Positions 54,841-64,000 are shown, counted from the first letter of the stretch. The stretch: DNA of 64,000 nucleotides from Natronomonas gomsonensis (GCF_013391635.1 NZ_JACAWU010000002.1:1736001-1800000), one strand, 5' to 3'. Notes: generated from the letters alone by a model not told the origin. Made by a program: numbers and translations.

Positions 54841-56535
54841 ATGCCACTGGCCACACCCGTCTCACTGCCGTTTCTCATCGGGTACGTGGCCGCCATGGTG
54901 GTCGCCGGCGGGCTGTCGGGGTACTGTTTGTACCGGCGCTCCGGCCGGGTTTCGAGGGCGTTCGGCCTCACGATGGTCGCGGTGTTTTCGTGGTCCGTCG
55001 GCGCGCTCGGTCGGACGGCGGTCTCGACGGAGGCCGCCTGGTACGCCCTGACGCTCGTGATGTACGCCGGCGTCGTGGGGTCGACGGCCCTGTTTTTCGT
55101 TTTCACGGTCCGCTACACCGGGTCGAAGCCACGGGTGACGGGACGGCAACTCGCCGGCCTGTTCGTCGTTCCGGCCCTCTCGTTGCTCCTGTTGGCGACA
55201 AATCCGGTGCATGGCCTGTTCTTCGCCGGCGTCGAGCGGTCGACGATGGCCGGAACGGTCGTCTTCGAGACGACTGCCGGACCGTGGTTCTGGGTCCACT
55301 CGCTGTACAGTTACGCGCTGTTGGGTGGCGGGACCCTCCTCCTCGTTCGGTTCGCCGCGGGGAACCGGAGTCACTACCGGCGACAGGCGCTCCCGTTGCT
55401 CTTCGGCGTCGCCCTGCCGTGGGGGACGAACGTCGCCTACGTGTTCGGACCCGTCGGTGGCTTCCCCGTCGACCCGACGCCGGTCGGGTTCGCTCTCGGC
55501 GGCGTGTTCATCGCGTATGCGGTGTTCCGCGCCCGGTTGACCGACCTGACGCCGATTGCCCGGTCGTCGGTCGTCGACGCCATCGACGACGCGGTGTTCG
55601 TCCTCGACGACCGCCGGCGCCTCGTCGACTTCAATACCGCTGCGGCGTCGCTGCTCGACGCCGACGACCCGGTCGGCGAAGAGATATCCGACCTCCTTCC
55701 GGCGGCGCTCTCCGACGCCGACGGCGATGCGACGCCGCTCGACACCAGCGGCACGGAGCGGTGGTATCGCTCCCGGGAGGTCCCCATCGAAGGAATCGGT
55801 TCGGTTCTGCTGGTCAGCGACGTGACCGAACGGATGCGCCGACGGCGACAGCTTCGCGAGCAAAACGAGCGCTTAGAGGAGTTCACCCGCGTCGCCGCCC
55901 ACGACCTCCGGAACCCGCTGAACGCGATAACGGGGTACACCGAGCTCGCCCGCGAGACGGGAGAGGTTTCGTATCTCGAACAGGTCGACCCGGCGACCGA
56001 CCGCATGGAGACGCTCGTCGACGACTTGCTGACCCTCGGCGAGGAGGGACAGGTCGTCGAGGAGACCGAGCCGGTTCCGGTCGCGGAGGTCGCAGAGCGA
56101 GCCTGGGCGAACGTCGAGACGGACGACGCGACGCTTCAGGCGGTCGACGACGGGTGGATACTCGCCGACGAGACGCGACTGACGAACCTGCTCGAGAAAC
56201 TGTTCCGGAACTGCGTCGAACACGCCCCCGGCGACGACGACAGCGTCACCGTTCGCATTGGGATGCTCTCGGACGGCTTTTTCGTCGCCGACGACGGCAT
56301 CGGCATCCCGACCGACGCCCGGGCCGACGTGTTCGATTACGGCTATTCGACACACGGCGGGACCGGACTCGGCCTTCCCGTCGTCCGGAGTATCGCCGTC
56401 GCCCACGGGTGGGAGGTGTCGGTGACCGACTCGGATACCGGCGGAGCCCGCTTCGAGTTCCGGAGCGTCCAACTGCACGCCGGCCCGCAACGGGAGCGAC
56501 CGGACGTCGACACCCCGTGGGGCCGGACGAAATAA
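54841..56535 (+). CDS. sensor histidine kinase with 7TM N-terminal domain and PAS
   Basis: A 564-residue kinase. Residues about 1-225 are seven helices of the histidine-kinase 7TM sensor type. A PAS domain is at about 240-330, a HisKA domain with the phospho-acceptor H354 (HDLRNPL) and then an HATPase domain to about 540 (TRLTNLLEKLFRNCVEHA, DDGIGIP, GTGLGLPVV). It senses an unknown signal at or in the membrane. No response regulator is adjacent, so it is an orphan. The ATG follows an AATTATTTGAG promoter box by about 25 nt. Confidence 0.92.
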   Translation: MPLATPVSLPFLIGYVAAMVVAGGLSGYCLYRRSGRVSRAFGLTMVAVFSWSVGALGRTAVSTEAAWYALTLVMYAGVVGSTALFFVFTVRYTGSKPRVTGRQLAGLFVVPALSLLLLATNPVHGLFFAGVERSTMAGTVVFETTAGPWFWVHSLYSYALLGGGTLLLVRFAAGNRSHYRRQALPLLFGVALPWGTNVAYVFGPVGGFPVDPTPVGFALGGVFIAYAVFRARLTDLTPIARSSVVDAIDDAVFVLDDRRRLVDFNTAAASLLDADDPVGEEISDLLPAALSDADGDATPLDTSGTERWYRSREVPIEGIGSVLLVSDVTERMRRRRQLREQNERLEEFTRVAAHDLRNPLNAITGYTELARETGEVSYLEQVDPATDRMETLVDDLLTLGEEGQVVEETEPVPVAEVAERAWANVETDDATLQAVDDGWILADETRLTNLLEKLFRNCVEHAPGDDDSVTVRIGMLSDGFFVADDGIGIPTDARADVFDYGYSTHGGTGLGLPVVRSIAVAHGWEVSVTDSDTGGARFEFRSVQLHAGPQRERPDVDTPWGRTK

Positions 56536-56589
56536 GTAACCGGCAACCCGTGGCCGAAGTTTGAAGCCGTTTCCCGATGGGGTGGGCCC

Positions 56590-57693
56590 ATGCAGATAAC
56601 AGGCGTCAATCAGTACCACCTCGACCACACCCTGGAGGAGCCGTTCTACCCGACGTGGATTCCCGGCTACCCGCAGTCGACTCACGAACTCGAGTTGTTC
56701 GAAATCGAAACCGACGAGGGCATCACCGGCTACGGTGCCTCGCCGTCGTTCGCGGGCGGCCTCGACTACGAAACGCCGCTGGAGCTGTTTCTGACCGGCG
56801 AGGACCCCCACAACGTCGAGGGGATTCTCGGCAAACTGGAGACGGTCAACCTCGTCGGCCCGCGACCGTGGCACGTCGAGATGGCGCTGTGGGACATCAT
56901 CGGCAAGGACGCCGACAAGCCCGTCTACGAACTGTTCGGTGCACAGGCCCGGGACATCCCGGTGTACGCCTCGACGGGCGAGGTGATGGACGCCGAGGAG
57001 CGAATCGACTACGTCGAAAAACGCGTCGATGAGGGCTTCGAGGCCGTCAAACTCCGGGTGACGGAAGTCGACCACATCGAGACGGTTCGGCGAGTGCGAG
57101 AGGCCTTCCCCGAGTTGACGCTGATGGTCGACGCGAACAAGGGGTGGGCCGTTCGCGTGATGGAAGACCCAATCGAGTGGTCCTTCGCCGACGCCTTGGA
57201 GTTCGCCCGCGGTCTCGACGAGGTCGGCGGCGTTGCGTGGCTCGAAGAGCCGCTGCATCGCCACGACTACGAGGGGTACAGTCGGCTCCGAGACGCCGTG
57301 GACGTCAACATCGCCGGCGGGGAGTTCAACAACGGCACCCATCACTTCCGGGAGTTCGTCCGGCAGGGGTCCCTGGACATCCTCCAGCCCGACGCGGCGC
57401 TGGCGACGGGGATTCGGCGGGCAGTCGACGTTGCGCGGATGGGACAGGAACACGGCCTCCAGTTCGTGCCCCACACCTGGACGAACGCCGTCGGCTTCGC
57501 GGCGAACCTGCAGGTGATGACCGCCGTCGGCAGTCCGTGGTGTGAGTACCCGATGGAGCCGCCGTGGACGCCCGACGTGTGGTCGTTCATGCTCGAAGAC
57601 GGCTTCGAACACGACGACGGGACGATTCGCGCACCCGAGAAACCCGGCCTCGGCATCGAGATTCCCGACGGCGTGTTGGCCGACGCCGAGTAG
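56590..57693 (+). CDS. mandelate racemase/muconate lactonizing enzyme family protein
   Basis: A 367-residue enolase-superfamily enzyme. Ligands and catalytic residues are visible: KLRVTEVD (Lys after strand 2), LMVDANKGW (Asp), WLEEPLHRHD (Glu), AGGEFNNG (third acid) and VPHTW (His). These match D-glucarate/galactonate-type members; sugar acid dehydration is plausible but unproven. Convergent with the second kinase, one nucleotide between stops. Confidence 0.88.
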   Translation: MQITGVNQYHLDHTLEEPFYPTWIPGYPQSTHELELFEIETDEGITGYGASPSFAGGLDYETPLELFLTGEDPHNVEGILGKLETVNLVGPRPWHVEMALWDIIGKDADKPVYELFGAQARDIPVYASTGEVMDAEERIDYVEKRVDEGFEAVKLRVTEVDHIETVRRVREAFPELTLMVDANKGWAVRVMEDPIEWSFADALEFARGLDEVGGVAWLEEPLHRHDYEGYSRLRDAVDVNIAGGEFNNGTHHFREFVRQGSLDILQPDAALATGIRRAVDVARMGQEHGLQFVPHTWTNAVGFAANLQVMTAVGSPWCEYPMEPPWTPDVWSFMLEDGFEHDDGTIRAPEKPGLGIEIPDGVLADAE

Positions 57694-57694
57694 C

Positions 57695-59206
57695 TCACTC
57701 CGCCGCGTCGCCGTCGAATCGGAACTCGAACCGTGCGCCGCCCGACTCGCTTTCCTCGACAGCGACCGACCAGCCGTGGGCGACGGCGATGCGGCGGACG
57801 ATGGGGAGTCCGAACCCGGTTCCCGACTCGTGGTCGGTGTAACCGACCTCGAACACCCGTTCGCGTTCCGAGGCGGGAATGCCGGGGCCGTCGTCGGCGA
57901 CGACGAAGCCGAACTCGGTCGGTTCGACGCGGACCGACACCGTCTCGCCACCGTGGATGACGGCGTTGGTGAAGAGGTTCTCGAGGAGTTGTCGGAGACG
58001 ACCGGGGTCGGCGTCGATGGCCTCATCCTCGGTCGAGAGCGTCGCCTCGGCGGTTTCGACGTTCTCCCACGCCGTCTCGGCGACGTCGGCCAGCGAGACC
58101 GTCCGGACGTCACCGACCGTCCGGCCCTGTTTGGCGAGTGCGAGCAGGTTCTCGATGAGCGAGTCCATCCGGTCGAGCGCGTCGGCGGTCGCTTGGAGGT
58201 CCTCGTCGTCGTACTGCTCGCGGGCGAGGTCGAGCCGACCCTTGGCGACCGACAGCGGACTCCGGAGGTCGTGGCTGACGACGGAGGTGAACTCCTCTAA
58301 CCGCTCGTTCTGTCGACTGAGTTCGCGGCGCTGTCTGCGGAGGACCTCCTCGCGGTCGGCGCGGCCCAGCGCGGCCCTCGTCGCCGTCGCGAGCAGTTTC
58401 GCCACCGTCACGTCGAGGTCGTCGAAGGCGTTCGGTTCCGTCGCGCCGAGATTCATCACACCGTACGCTCCCAACGGAATAACTATCTCCGAACGAATCA
58501 CGGTGTCGGGGTTGTGAACCCCGTCGACGGACTGAACGTCGTCGTAAACCGTCATCTCGCCGGATTCGAAGGCCTGCCACGAGAGGCTCTCTCCAGAAGC
58601 GTACCTCGGGGGGTTCTCGAACAGTTCCTGACCGGGGTTGGCGACGGCCGCGGGGACGAGCGCGTCGGTCTCGTCGTCGTAGAGCCACACCCCGGTGACG
58701 GGCAGATCGAGGACCTGATTGGCGATTTCGACCGCCCGTTCACACACCTCCTGTTGTGTCGTCGCCGCCGAGAGGTCCGTCGTCGCCTGCTGGAGCGATT
58801 CGACGAGGTCGGCACGCCGCCGGGTCTGTGCGTCGTACCACCCGGCGAGAGAGCCCAAGAGCCCGCCGCCCGTCGCCGCCGCCGCGACGACGAACAGCGC
58901 CTCCGCGACGAGGACGCCCTCGACGAACTGGTGGGCGACGACGGCGGTCGAGACGACGCCGAGCGTGGCCGCACCGAGGAGGACCCACGCCGCGATAACC
59001 GGGACCACGTCGCGGTCGCCCCGATACAGCGCGATGGGGACCGCCGCAATCGCGACCGCGAGACCGAACGGGACGACGGCGCCGAGGATGGTTCCGGTGG
59101 CCAGCGTCTCGTGTGAGAGGGCGTGATAGGCGTGGACGACCGAGAGGAAGGCCCCGAATCCGAAGACGAGGGCCGTCGATGTCCGGCCGGAGAGCGAGAG
59201 ACGCAT
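57695..59206 (-). CDS. membrane histidine kinase with GAF domain
   Basis: A 503-residue kinase. About six helices occupy residues 1-130, then a GAF domain (about 145-280, with QEVCERAVEIANQVLDLPVTG). HisKA follows with SHDLRSPL near residue 312, and the HATPase domain ends the protein (LFTNAVIHGG, DDGPGIP, GTGFGLPIV). The layout resembles the 54.8-kb kinase but with GAF in place of PAS. No partner regulator is adjacent. Start at 59206, divergent from sufS. Confidence 0.9.
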   Translation of the reverse strand: MRLSLSGRTSTALVFGFGAFLSVVHAYHALSHETLATGTILGAVVPFGLAVAIAAVPIALYRGDRDVVPVIAAWVLLGAATLGVVSTAVVAHQFVEGVLVAEALFVVAAAATGGGLLGSLAGWYDAQTRRRADLVESLQQATTDLSAATTQQEVCERAVEIANQVLDLPVTGVWLYDDETDALVPAAVANPGQELFENPPRYASGESLSWQAFESGEMTVYDDVQSVDGVHNPDTVIRSEIVIPLGAYGVMNLGATEPNAFDDLDVTVAKLLATATRAALGRADREEVLRRQRRELSRQNERLEEFTSVVSHDLRSPLSVAKGRLDLAREQYDDEDLQATADALDRMDSLIENLLALAKQGRTVGDVRTVSLADVAETAWENVETAEATLSTEDEAIDADPGRLRQLLENLFTNAVIHGGETVSVRVEPTEFGFVVADDGPGIPASERERVFEVGYTDHESGTGFGLPIVRRIAVAHGWSVAVEESESGGARFEFRFDGDAAE

Positions 59207-59298
59207 CCACCACAGTATTCGCCCCCTGTCTCTTCAATCCCCACATAGCGGCCCGTAGGACCGAAGGAGTAACCAGCCTCCAACCCCTTTACCCGGTA

Positions 59299-60537
59299 AT
59301 GAGCCAACAGGTCGAGCCACTCGACGTCGAGGCCCTCCGCGAGGACTTCCCGATTCTGCAGCGGGAGGTCAACGGGACGGACCTCGTCTATCTCGACAAC
59401 GCGGCGACGACACAAACCCCCGAACAGGTCATCGGGGCCATCACCGACTACTACCGCAACTACAACGCGAACGTCCACCGGGGCATCCACCAACTGAGCC
59501 AGGAGGCGTCCATCGCCTACGAGGAGGCCCACGACCGCGTCGCGGAGTTCATCGGGGCGGCCGGCCGCGAGGAAATCGTGTTCACGAAGAACACCACCGA
59601 ATCGATGAACCTCGTCGCCTACGCGTGGGGCCTGAACGAACTCGGCCCCGGCGACGAGGTGGTGCTCACGGAGATGGAACACCACGCCTCGCTCGTGACG
59701 TGGCAACAGATAGCCAAGCGCACGGGCGCCGACTGCAAGTACATCCCCATCACCGACGAGGGGCGACTGGATATGGACGCGGCCCGCGAACTCATCACCG
59801 ACGATACGGCGATGGTCTCCGCGGTCCACGTTTCCAACACCCTCGGCACCATCAATCCGGTCTCCGAACTGGCCGACATCGCCCACGACCACGGCGCCTA
59901 CATGTTCGTCGACGCCGCCCAGTCGGTTCCGAACCGCTCCGTCGACGTCGAGGAGTTGGACGCCGACTTCCTCGCCTTCTCCGGACACAAGATGGCCGGA
60001 CCCACCGGCATCGGCGTCCTCTACGGAAAAGAACACATCCTCGAGGGGATGGAGCCGTACCTCTACGGCGGCGACATGATACTGAAGGTCACCTTCGAGG
60101 ACGCGACGTGGAACGAACTGCCCTGGAAGTTCGAAGCCGGCACGCCGAACATCTGTGAGGGCATCGCGCTCGCGGCGGCCTGTGACTACCTCGAGGACAT
60201 CGGGATGGAGGCGATTCAGCGCCACGAAGCCGAACTCGCCGAGTACGCTTACGACCGCCTCACCGAATGGGACGACGTGGAGGTGTACGGCCCGCCGGCC
60301 GACGACCGCGGCGGCCTCGTCGCGTTCAACGTCGAGGGACTCCACGCTCACGACCTCTCCAGTATCCTCAACGACTACGGCGTCGCCATCCGCGCCGGCG
60401 ACCACTGTACGCAACCGCTGCACGACGTGTTGGGCGCGACCGCCTCGGCGCGCGCCTCGTTTTACCTCTACAACACGAAAGACGAGGTCGACGAACTGGT
60501 CGACGCCGTCGACGAGGCTCGGGAACTGTTCAGCTAA
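59299..60537 (+). CDS. sufS: cysteine desulfurase
   Basis: A 412-residue group-II cysteine desulfurase. Key parts are YLDNAATTQTP, ANVHRGIHQLS, TEMEHHASLV, the PLP lysine in SGHKMAGPTGIG and the catalytic cysteine in RAGDHCTQPLH. SufS supplies sulfur to SufU. The start at 59299 is preceded by no SD. sufU lies 0.5 kb downstream in the same direction, with a minus-strand membrane gene between them. Confidence 0.95.
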   Translation: MSQQVEPLDVEALREDFPILQREVNGTDLVYLDNAATTQTPEQVIGAITDYYRNYNANVHRGIHQLSQEASIAYEEAHDRVAEFIGAAGREEIVFTKNTTESMNLVAYAWGLNELGPGDEVVLTEMEHHASLVTWQQIAKRTGADCKYIPITDEGRLDMDAARELITDDTAMVSAVHVSNTLGTINPVSELADIAHDHGAYMFVDAAQSVPNRSVDVEELDADFLAFSGHKMAGPTGIGVLYGKEHILEGMEPYLYGGDMILKVTFEDATWNELPWKFEAGTPNICEGIALAAACDYLEDIGMEAIQRHEAELAEYAYDRLTEWDDVEVYGPPADDRGGLVAFNVEGLHAHDLSSILNDYGVAIRAGDHCTQPLHDVLGATASARASFYLYNTKDEVDELVDAVDEARELFS

Positions 60538-60549
60538 ACGGGCCCGAAC

Positions 60550-60957
60550 TCACCGTCCTTTTCCCCGCACTTCCACCTCGAACACCCGTCCGAGACCCAT
60601 CAGCGAGGCGACGCCGAGCGTGGCGACGTTGACGTAGTGTTCGCCGGGAACGGCGGCGACGGCCCCGACGAGGGCGGCGACGCCGAGGAGGAGATGCGGT
60701 CGGAGTCCCGGGGTGTAGTCGGTGAGGAGGTCCCCGCCGACCGCGACGACGGCGGGAATCCCGGCCAGCACCGCGAAGACGACGACTGGACTGGGTTGGT
60801 CCAGCGAGTAGGCCGTTCCGGCGGCGAGCAGGCACGCGGCGCCGGCCAACGCGAGGATGACGCCGTCGTCGGAGAAGCGAGGGTCCGACGCCGATTCATC
60901 GGGGTCCGAATCGGCCTCGGGAGCGTCGTCGACCGCCGACTCGGAATCGTCGCTCAT
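60550..60957 (-). CDS. small membrane protein, hypothetical
   Basis: A 135-residue protein with an acidic, Ser/Asp-rich N-terminus (about 30 residues) and three or four hydrophobic helices, ending basic (FEVEVRGKGR). No family recognised. It is antiparallel between sufS and sufU; whether it is linked to Fe-S assembly is doubtful, since it is transcribed the other way. Confidence 0.65.
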   Translation of the reverse strand: MSDDSESAVDDAPEADSDPDESASDPRFSDDGVILALAGAACLLAAGTAYSLDQPSPVVVFAVLAGIPAVVAVGGDLLTDYTPGLRPHLLLGVAALVGAVAAVPGEHYVNVATLGVASLMGLGRVFEVEVRGKGR

Positions 60958-61064
60958 GTCGCGGTGTGGACGCCCGGGGGTATTCGACCTTGCGCTCTCG
61001 ACATCGGCACGGACTCACACGACCGGTGGGCTTTTACTCGTCATTCCCCTCGTGTTCGACAACA

Positions 61065-61481
61065 ATGGGACCCGGCACCGATATGTATCGGCAGCAAATC
61101 CTCGACCACTACAAGAACCCCCGCAACTACGGGGAACTCGAGGATGCGGACATCGAACACGTCGGCGAGAACCCGATGTGTGGCGACACCATCAAGATGT
61201 TCCTGAAGCTGGCCGACGACGGCGACACGATAGCGGGCGTCAGTTTCATCGGCGACGGCTGTGCCATCAGTCAGGCCTCCGCGAGCATGCTCTCGGGGAA
61301 ACTCCGGGGCAAGAGCCTCGAGGAGGTCCGCGGGATGGAACGCGAGGACATCGAGGAGATGCTCGGCGTCGACCTCAGCCCGATGCGGGTCAAGTGCGCC
61401 GTCCTCGCCGAGAAAGTCGCAAAGGACGGCATCGCCATCCACCAAGGCGACAAGGACCTCGAAGAGACGACCACGGAGTAG
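61065..61481 (+). CDS. sufU: iron-sulfur cluster scaffold SufU
   Basis: A 138-residue U-type scaffold. The conserved cysteines are in NPMCGD, GDGCAIS and VKCAVL, and the Asp of the first motif is present. It receives sulfur from SufS. The start at 61065 gives MGPGTDMYRQQ; an internal ATG at 61083 is possible. Upstream is a minus-strand gene; sufS is before it on the same strand. Confidence 0.93.
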   Translation: MGPGTDMYRQQILDHYKNPRNYGELEDADIEHVGENPMCGDTIKMFLKLADDGDTIAGVSFIGDGCAISQASASMLSGKLRGKSLEEVRGMEREDIEEMLGVDLSPMRVKCAVLAEKVAKDGIAIHQGDKDLEETTTE

Positions 61482-61530
61482 GCGGCGAACCGCCGGCGGT
61501 TTTTTGGTGTGTGATGACATACCAAAGAGT

Positions 61531-61815
61531 ATGGCAACCGAGCAACGACAGCGACAGGTACAGTTCGGACAGACCGTCTACGACGCCGACGGCGAGGAGT
61601 TGGGACGGGTCCGTGCCTTCGACGACTCCGGGTTCTACGTCTCCAGCGCCGAGGGCGTCTCGACGATGACCCAGGCCGAGAGCAAGGCCGGCGAGAAGAC
61701 GCTGATGTGGCGCTGCTGGGAGTGTGGCGAGATGGGCAACATCGACGATATCCCCGACACGTGTCCCTCCTGTGGCGCCGAAAGTGAGGAAATATACTAC
61801 TGGCAGGAGGATTGA
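61531..61815 (+). CDS. rubredoxin-like small protein
   Basis: A 94-residue protein with a C-terminal rubredoxin-like zinc/iron ribbon, CWECGEMGNIDDIPDTCPSCG (CxxC x n CxxC), and an N-terminal beta-domain (FGQTVYDADGEELGRVRAFD). This is a haloarchaeal conserved type, probably a redox or zinc protein. A TATA-like box near 61510 precedes the ATG. Confidence 0.75.
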   Translation: MATEQRQRQVQFGQTVYDADGEELGRVRAFDDSGFYVSSAEGVSTMTQAESKAGEKTLMWRCWECGEMGNIDDIPDTCPSCGAESEEIYYWQED

Positions 61816-61860
61816 GCGGGAACCGACCGTTTTTCTACCGCAGCGCCCCGTTCCAGCGGT

Positions 61861-62760
61861 ATGGATGTCGTCGTCTTCGGTGCGGGCAGCCTCGGCAGTT
61901 TGCTTGGCGGGCTGTTGGCCCGCGAACACGCCGTCACGCTCGTCGGCCGTGACCCACACGTCAGCCGAGTCCGCGAGAAGGGCCTCCGTATCGAGGGTGC
62001 CATCGAGACGACGGTGTTCCCGGACGCCGACACCGAACCGCCAGCCGAAGCCGACCTCGCCGTCGTCTGCGTGAAGTCCTTCGACACCGACGAGGCGGCC
62101 GCGGCGCTGGCCGAAACCGACATCGAGTGGTGTCTATCGCTACAGAACGGCATGGGCAACGAGGAACTGCTGGCCGACCGCCTCGACGCGACGGTGCTGG
62201 CCGGCACCTGCACCTACGGTGCGATGCTGGAATCACCGGGCGTCGTCCGCTGTACCGGCGTCGGCGAGACGGTTCTGGGGCCACGCAAAGGAGGACACTC
62301 GGAGGTGGCCGACCGCGTCGGGGCCGCCTTCGAAGACGCCGGCATCGTTACCACGGTTGCAGTGGACATGCCGCGTCGACTCTGGGAGAAACTGGCCGTC
62401 AACGCCGGTATCAACGCGACGACGGCGCTGGCCGACACCGACAACGGCGCGCTACTGGGCGGCGACGCCAACGCCGTAGCGACCACCGCCGCCCGCGAGG
62501 TCGCAGCCGTCGCACGCGCCGAAGGGGTCGACTTCTCACCCGAGGAAGCTGTCAGGGCCCTCGAAGAGGTCGCCGAAGCCACCGCCGAGAACACCTCCTC
62601 GATGCGGCAGGACGTCCTCGCCGGCCGGCGGACAGAGGTCAACGCCATCAACGGCTACGTCGTCGACCGCGGCGGGGAACTGGGCGTCGACGTGCCGGTC
62701 AACGCGACGCTCGCCGGATTGCTGTATGCGTGGGAGGCCGACCACGTCGAGGGATGCTGA
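61861..62760 (+). CDS. panE: 2-dehydropantoate 2-reductase
   Basis: A 299-residue ketopantoate reductase using NADPH. The N-terminal GxGxxG is VVFGAGSLGSLLGG, followed by the AVVCVKSFDT and LQNGMGNEE motifs. The C-terminal helical domain has KLAVNAGINATTAL with the catalytic lysine. It makes pantoate for coenzyme A. Monocistronic. Confidence 0.93.
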   Translation: MDVVVFGAGSLGSLLGGLLAREHAVTLVGRDPHVSRVREKGLRIEGAIETTVFPDADTEPPAEADLAVVCVKSFDTDEAAAALAETDIEWCLSLQNGMGNEELLADRLDATVLAGTCTYGAMLESPGVVRCTGVGETVLGPRKGGHSEVADRVGAAFEDAGIVTTVAVDMPRRLWEKLAVNAGINATTALADTDNGALLGGDANAVATTAAREVAAVARAEGVDFSPEEAVRALEEVAEATAENTSSMRQDVLAGRRTEVNAINGYVVDRGGELGVDVPVNATLAGLLYAWEADHVEGC

Positions 62761-62913
62761 GCCAGCGATAGCAGCCATCGAACGGCTGTCAGCACTGCTC
62801 ACTACTGCTTTATCATCTCAGAGCGCGTATAGAGAGGCAGTCACCCGGTACACCTTACGATTCTCCCAACCGGGACGAGTACGACGGTCGGAGTGACGAC
62901 AGAGTTGATAGCA

Positions 62914-63378
62914 ATGCCTACCTTCGAACACACAATCGACGTTGCAGCGCCCGTAGAACGCGTCTCCGAGTTCATGACGGACCCCACGAACTGGCCGCGA
63001 ACGCACGCGAGCATCTCCCAACTGGAGATTATCGAATCCAGCGACGACGAGATGCGGATGGACGCGACCTTCCGCGTCCTCGGCATCGGCAACGAGGGCG
63101 AGATGGTCCAGCGTATCCTCGAACCCGACTCTCACGTGACGGTCTCCTTCGAGAGCCCCGGCCTCAGTGGCACGGCCGACTACCGATACTCCGAATCCGA
63201 CGGCGTGACGACCATCGTCGAGTTCGTCGACTACGAGTTCGGCGACTCGCTGCTCGACCGCATCATGGAGCCGGTTGCCAAACGGTACAACGAACGACAG
63301 TTCCGCCACAGCCTCGAGAGTTCCAAGGAACTCATCGAAGCGGAACTCGCCGAAAGCGAGCGGATGGCCGCGGCCTGA
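62914..63378 (+). CDS. SRPBCC family protein
   Basis: A 154-residue START/Bet v1-like protein with the usual FEHTIDVAAPVERVSEFM N-terminus and a long C-terminal helix (KELIEAELAESERMAAA). The fold forms a hydrophobic ligand cavity. Ligand unknown. The ATG at 62914 is used; a GTG at 62893 would add seven residues. The sulfatase fragment is convergent downstream. Confidence 0.85.
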   Translation: MPTFEHTIDVAAPVERVSEFMTDPTNWPRTHASISQLEIIESSDDEMRMDATFRVLGIGNEGEMVQRILEPDSHVTVSFESPGLSGTADYRYSESDGVTTIVEFVDYEFGDSLLDRIMEPVAKRYNERQFRHSLESSKELIEAELAESERMAAA

Positions 63379-63440
63379 GTGCCGTCGCGCCCTTCCGACC
63401 GACTTTTTCGAACGTCACAGTTTCCACCCAGCCGACGGCC

Positions 63441-64000
63441 TCACTCCACGTAGCCGAGGTCCTGTAGCCGCTGTTTGGCCTCCTCGTCCATCTCCTCGAG
63501 TGAGCCGTCGGCGTCAGCCGCGGAGTCGTCCCACTCGCTTCCGGCCCGTTCCTCGAAGCGTTCCAGCGCCGCCAGCACCTCCCCGATGACGGGGTCCTCT
63601 TGGTCGACCGACTCACGCTCGTCGGGGTCGGAATCGAGTCGGTAGGCCTCGTCGGCGATGCGCTCGTTGCGGATGTACTTCCCGTCGGGGCGGCGTGCGG
63701 CACGCATCCGGGAGTAGAACCGTGACTCCTCGTCGAGTTCGATACCTCCCTCGGCGGCCTTCGTCTCCAGTTGGTTCAACTCGACGACCGGGCGGTGGTA
63801 GTCGACGAAGGCGAACTCGCCGTCCGTGATGTCTCGCTCTTCGGAGAGCAGCGACCGACCCGCATCGAAGGGGCGTGCCCCGACGCGGTCGGCGGCCGCC
63901 GTGGCTTCGGCCGACTCCAAGACGGTGTCATAGAGGTCCAGCAGTTCGACCTGCTCGTCGGTTCGGCCGGTCGAGAGGTCGGGGTGTTTCACCATCAGCG
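63441..64000 (-). CDS. C-terminal part of a sulfatase (alkaline-phosphatase superfamily)
   Basis: The window ends inside this minus-strand gene; the visible 185 residues are the C-terminal domain. The segment LMVKHPDLSTGRTDEQVELLDLYDTVLE resembles the last core strand of sulfatases, and the tail is acidic with EEAKQRLQDLGYVE at the end. The catalytic cysteine/serine and metal site lie outside the window. Substrate unknown. Confidence 0.75.
   Translation of the reverse strand, partial: LMVKHPDLSTGRTDEQVELLDLYDTVLESAEATAAADRVGARPFDAGRSLLSEERDITDGEFAFVDYHRPVVELNQLETKAAEGGIELDEESRFYSRMRAARRPDGKYIRNERIADEAYRLDSDPDERESVDQEDPVIGEVLAALERFEERAGSEWDDSAADADGSLEEMDEEAKQRLQDLGYVE

Overview
The window is chromosomal DNA from a haloarchaeon (class Halobacteria). 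The evidence is the high GC content, the strongly acidic proteins, the archaeal information-processing genes (L40e, L31e, L39e, L18Ae/LX, eIF6, prefoldin alpha, FtsY, TiaS, Trm1, Tsr3), the Tat-type lipoprotein signals, and haloarchaea-specific families such as DUF5786, DUF7344 and GfcR. Most genes start with no Shine-Dalgarno but with a TATA-like box about 25-30 nt upstream of ATG/GTG, as expected for leaderless transcripts. The genus cannot be fixed from the sequence alone.

Layout. 1-6.2 kb: small conserved housekeeping genes (GYD protein, cupin, site-2 protease with CBS domains, Tsr3, an enolase-superfamily protein, L40e, MBL hydrolase, DUF5786, DUF99, uracil-DNA glycosylase). 6.2-7.85 kb: an IS1341-type element with an intact TnpB nuclease, a short RHH-like ORF and two omega-RNA-like hairpins. 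7.85-11.6 kb: phosphonate/phosphate ABC importer phnDCE, then hisH. 11.6-11.94 kb: a 341-bp MITE-like element with terminal inverted repeats. 12-16.1 kb: glnA divergent from an Lrp regulator, then a PAP2 phosphatase/BrkB pair. 16.2-18.3 kb: a DUF1102 and secreted-protein locus with a DUF7344 regulator. 18.3-26.7 kb: Trm1, a GIDE-domain protein, small membrane and SWIM proteins, pyrE, gfcR, a purine permease, an arylsulfotransferase and a glutaredoxin. 26.7-34 kb: hemL, an Lrp regulator behind an Amt-PII fusion, hemB, DedA and citrate synthase. 34-40 kb: membrane protein, AstE-like protein, threonine synthase, zinc-ribbon protein, TiaS and an HTH regulator. 40.2-44.3 kb: hemC-cobA-hemD and a RecJ/GAN-type nuclease. 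44.4-48.9 kb: a CNNM transporter with a probable start-site frameshift, a ComEC-like lipoprotein with DUF3006, and an enoyl-CoA hydratase. 48.9-53.6 kb: ftsY-pfdA-rpl18a and eif6-rpl31e-rpl39e, split by a DUF4013 gene, then thpR. 53.7-64 kb: TPR/DUF424 pair, two membrane histidine kinases around an MR/MLE enzyme, sufS and sufU, a rubredoxin-like protein, panE, SRPBCC protein and the C-terminus of a sulfatase.

How the genes work together. Three themes recur. Nitrogen: glnA with Lrp, and an Amt-PII fusion with a second Lrp. Tetrapyrroles: hemL, hemB and hemC-cobA-hemD cover glutamate-semialdehyde to uroporphyrinogen III and precorrin-2. Fe-S assembly: SufS and SufU flank a short membrane gene. 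The most interesting non-coding signals are the duplicated TnpB-type hairpin with a compensatory base change, a 29-bp motif (24/29 identical) found upstream of three genes, a possible plus-strand small RNA near 28.3 kb, a 23-codon ORF coupled to amt by ATGA, and palindromic clusters sharing a GAGCGNAGCGAG core. No tRNA, rRNA or CRISPR array was seen.
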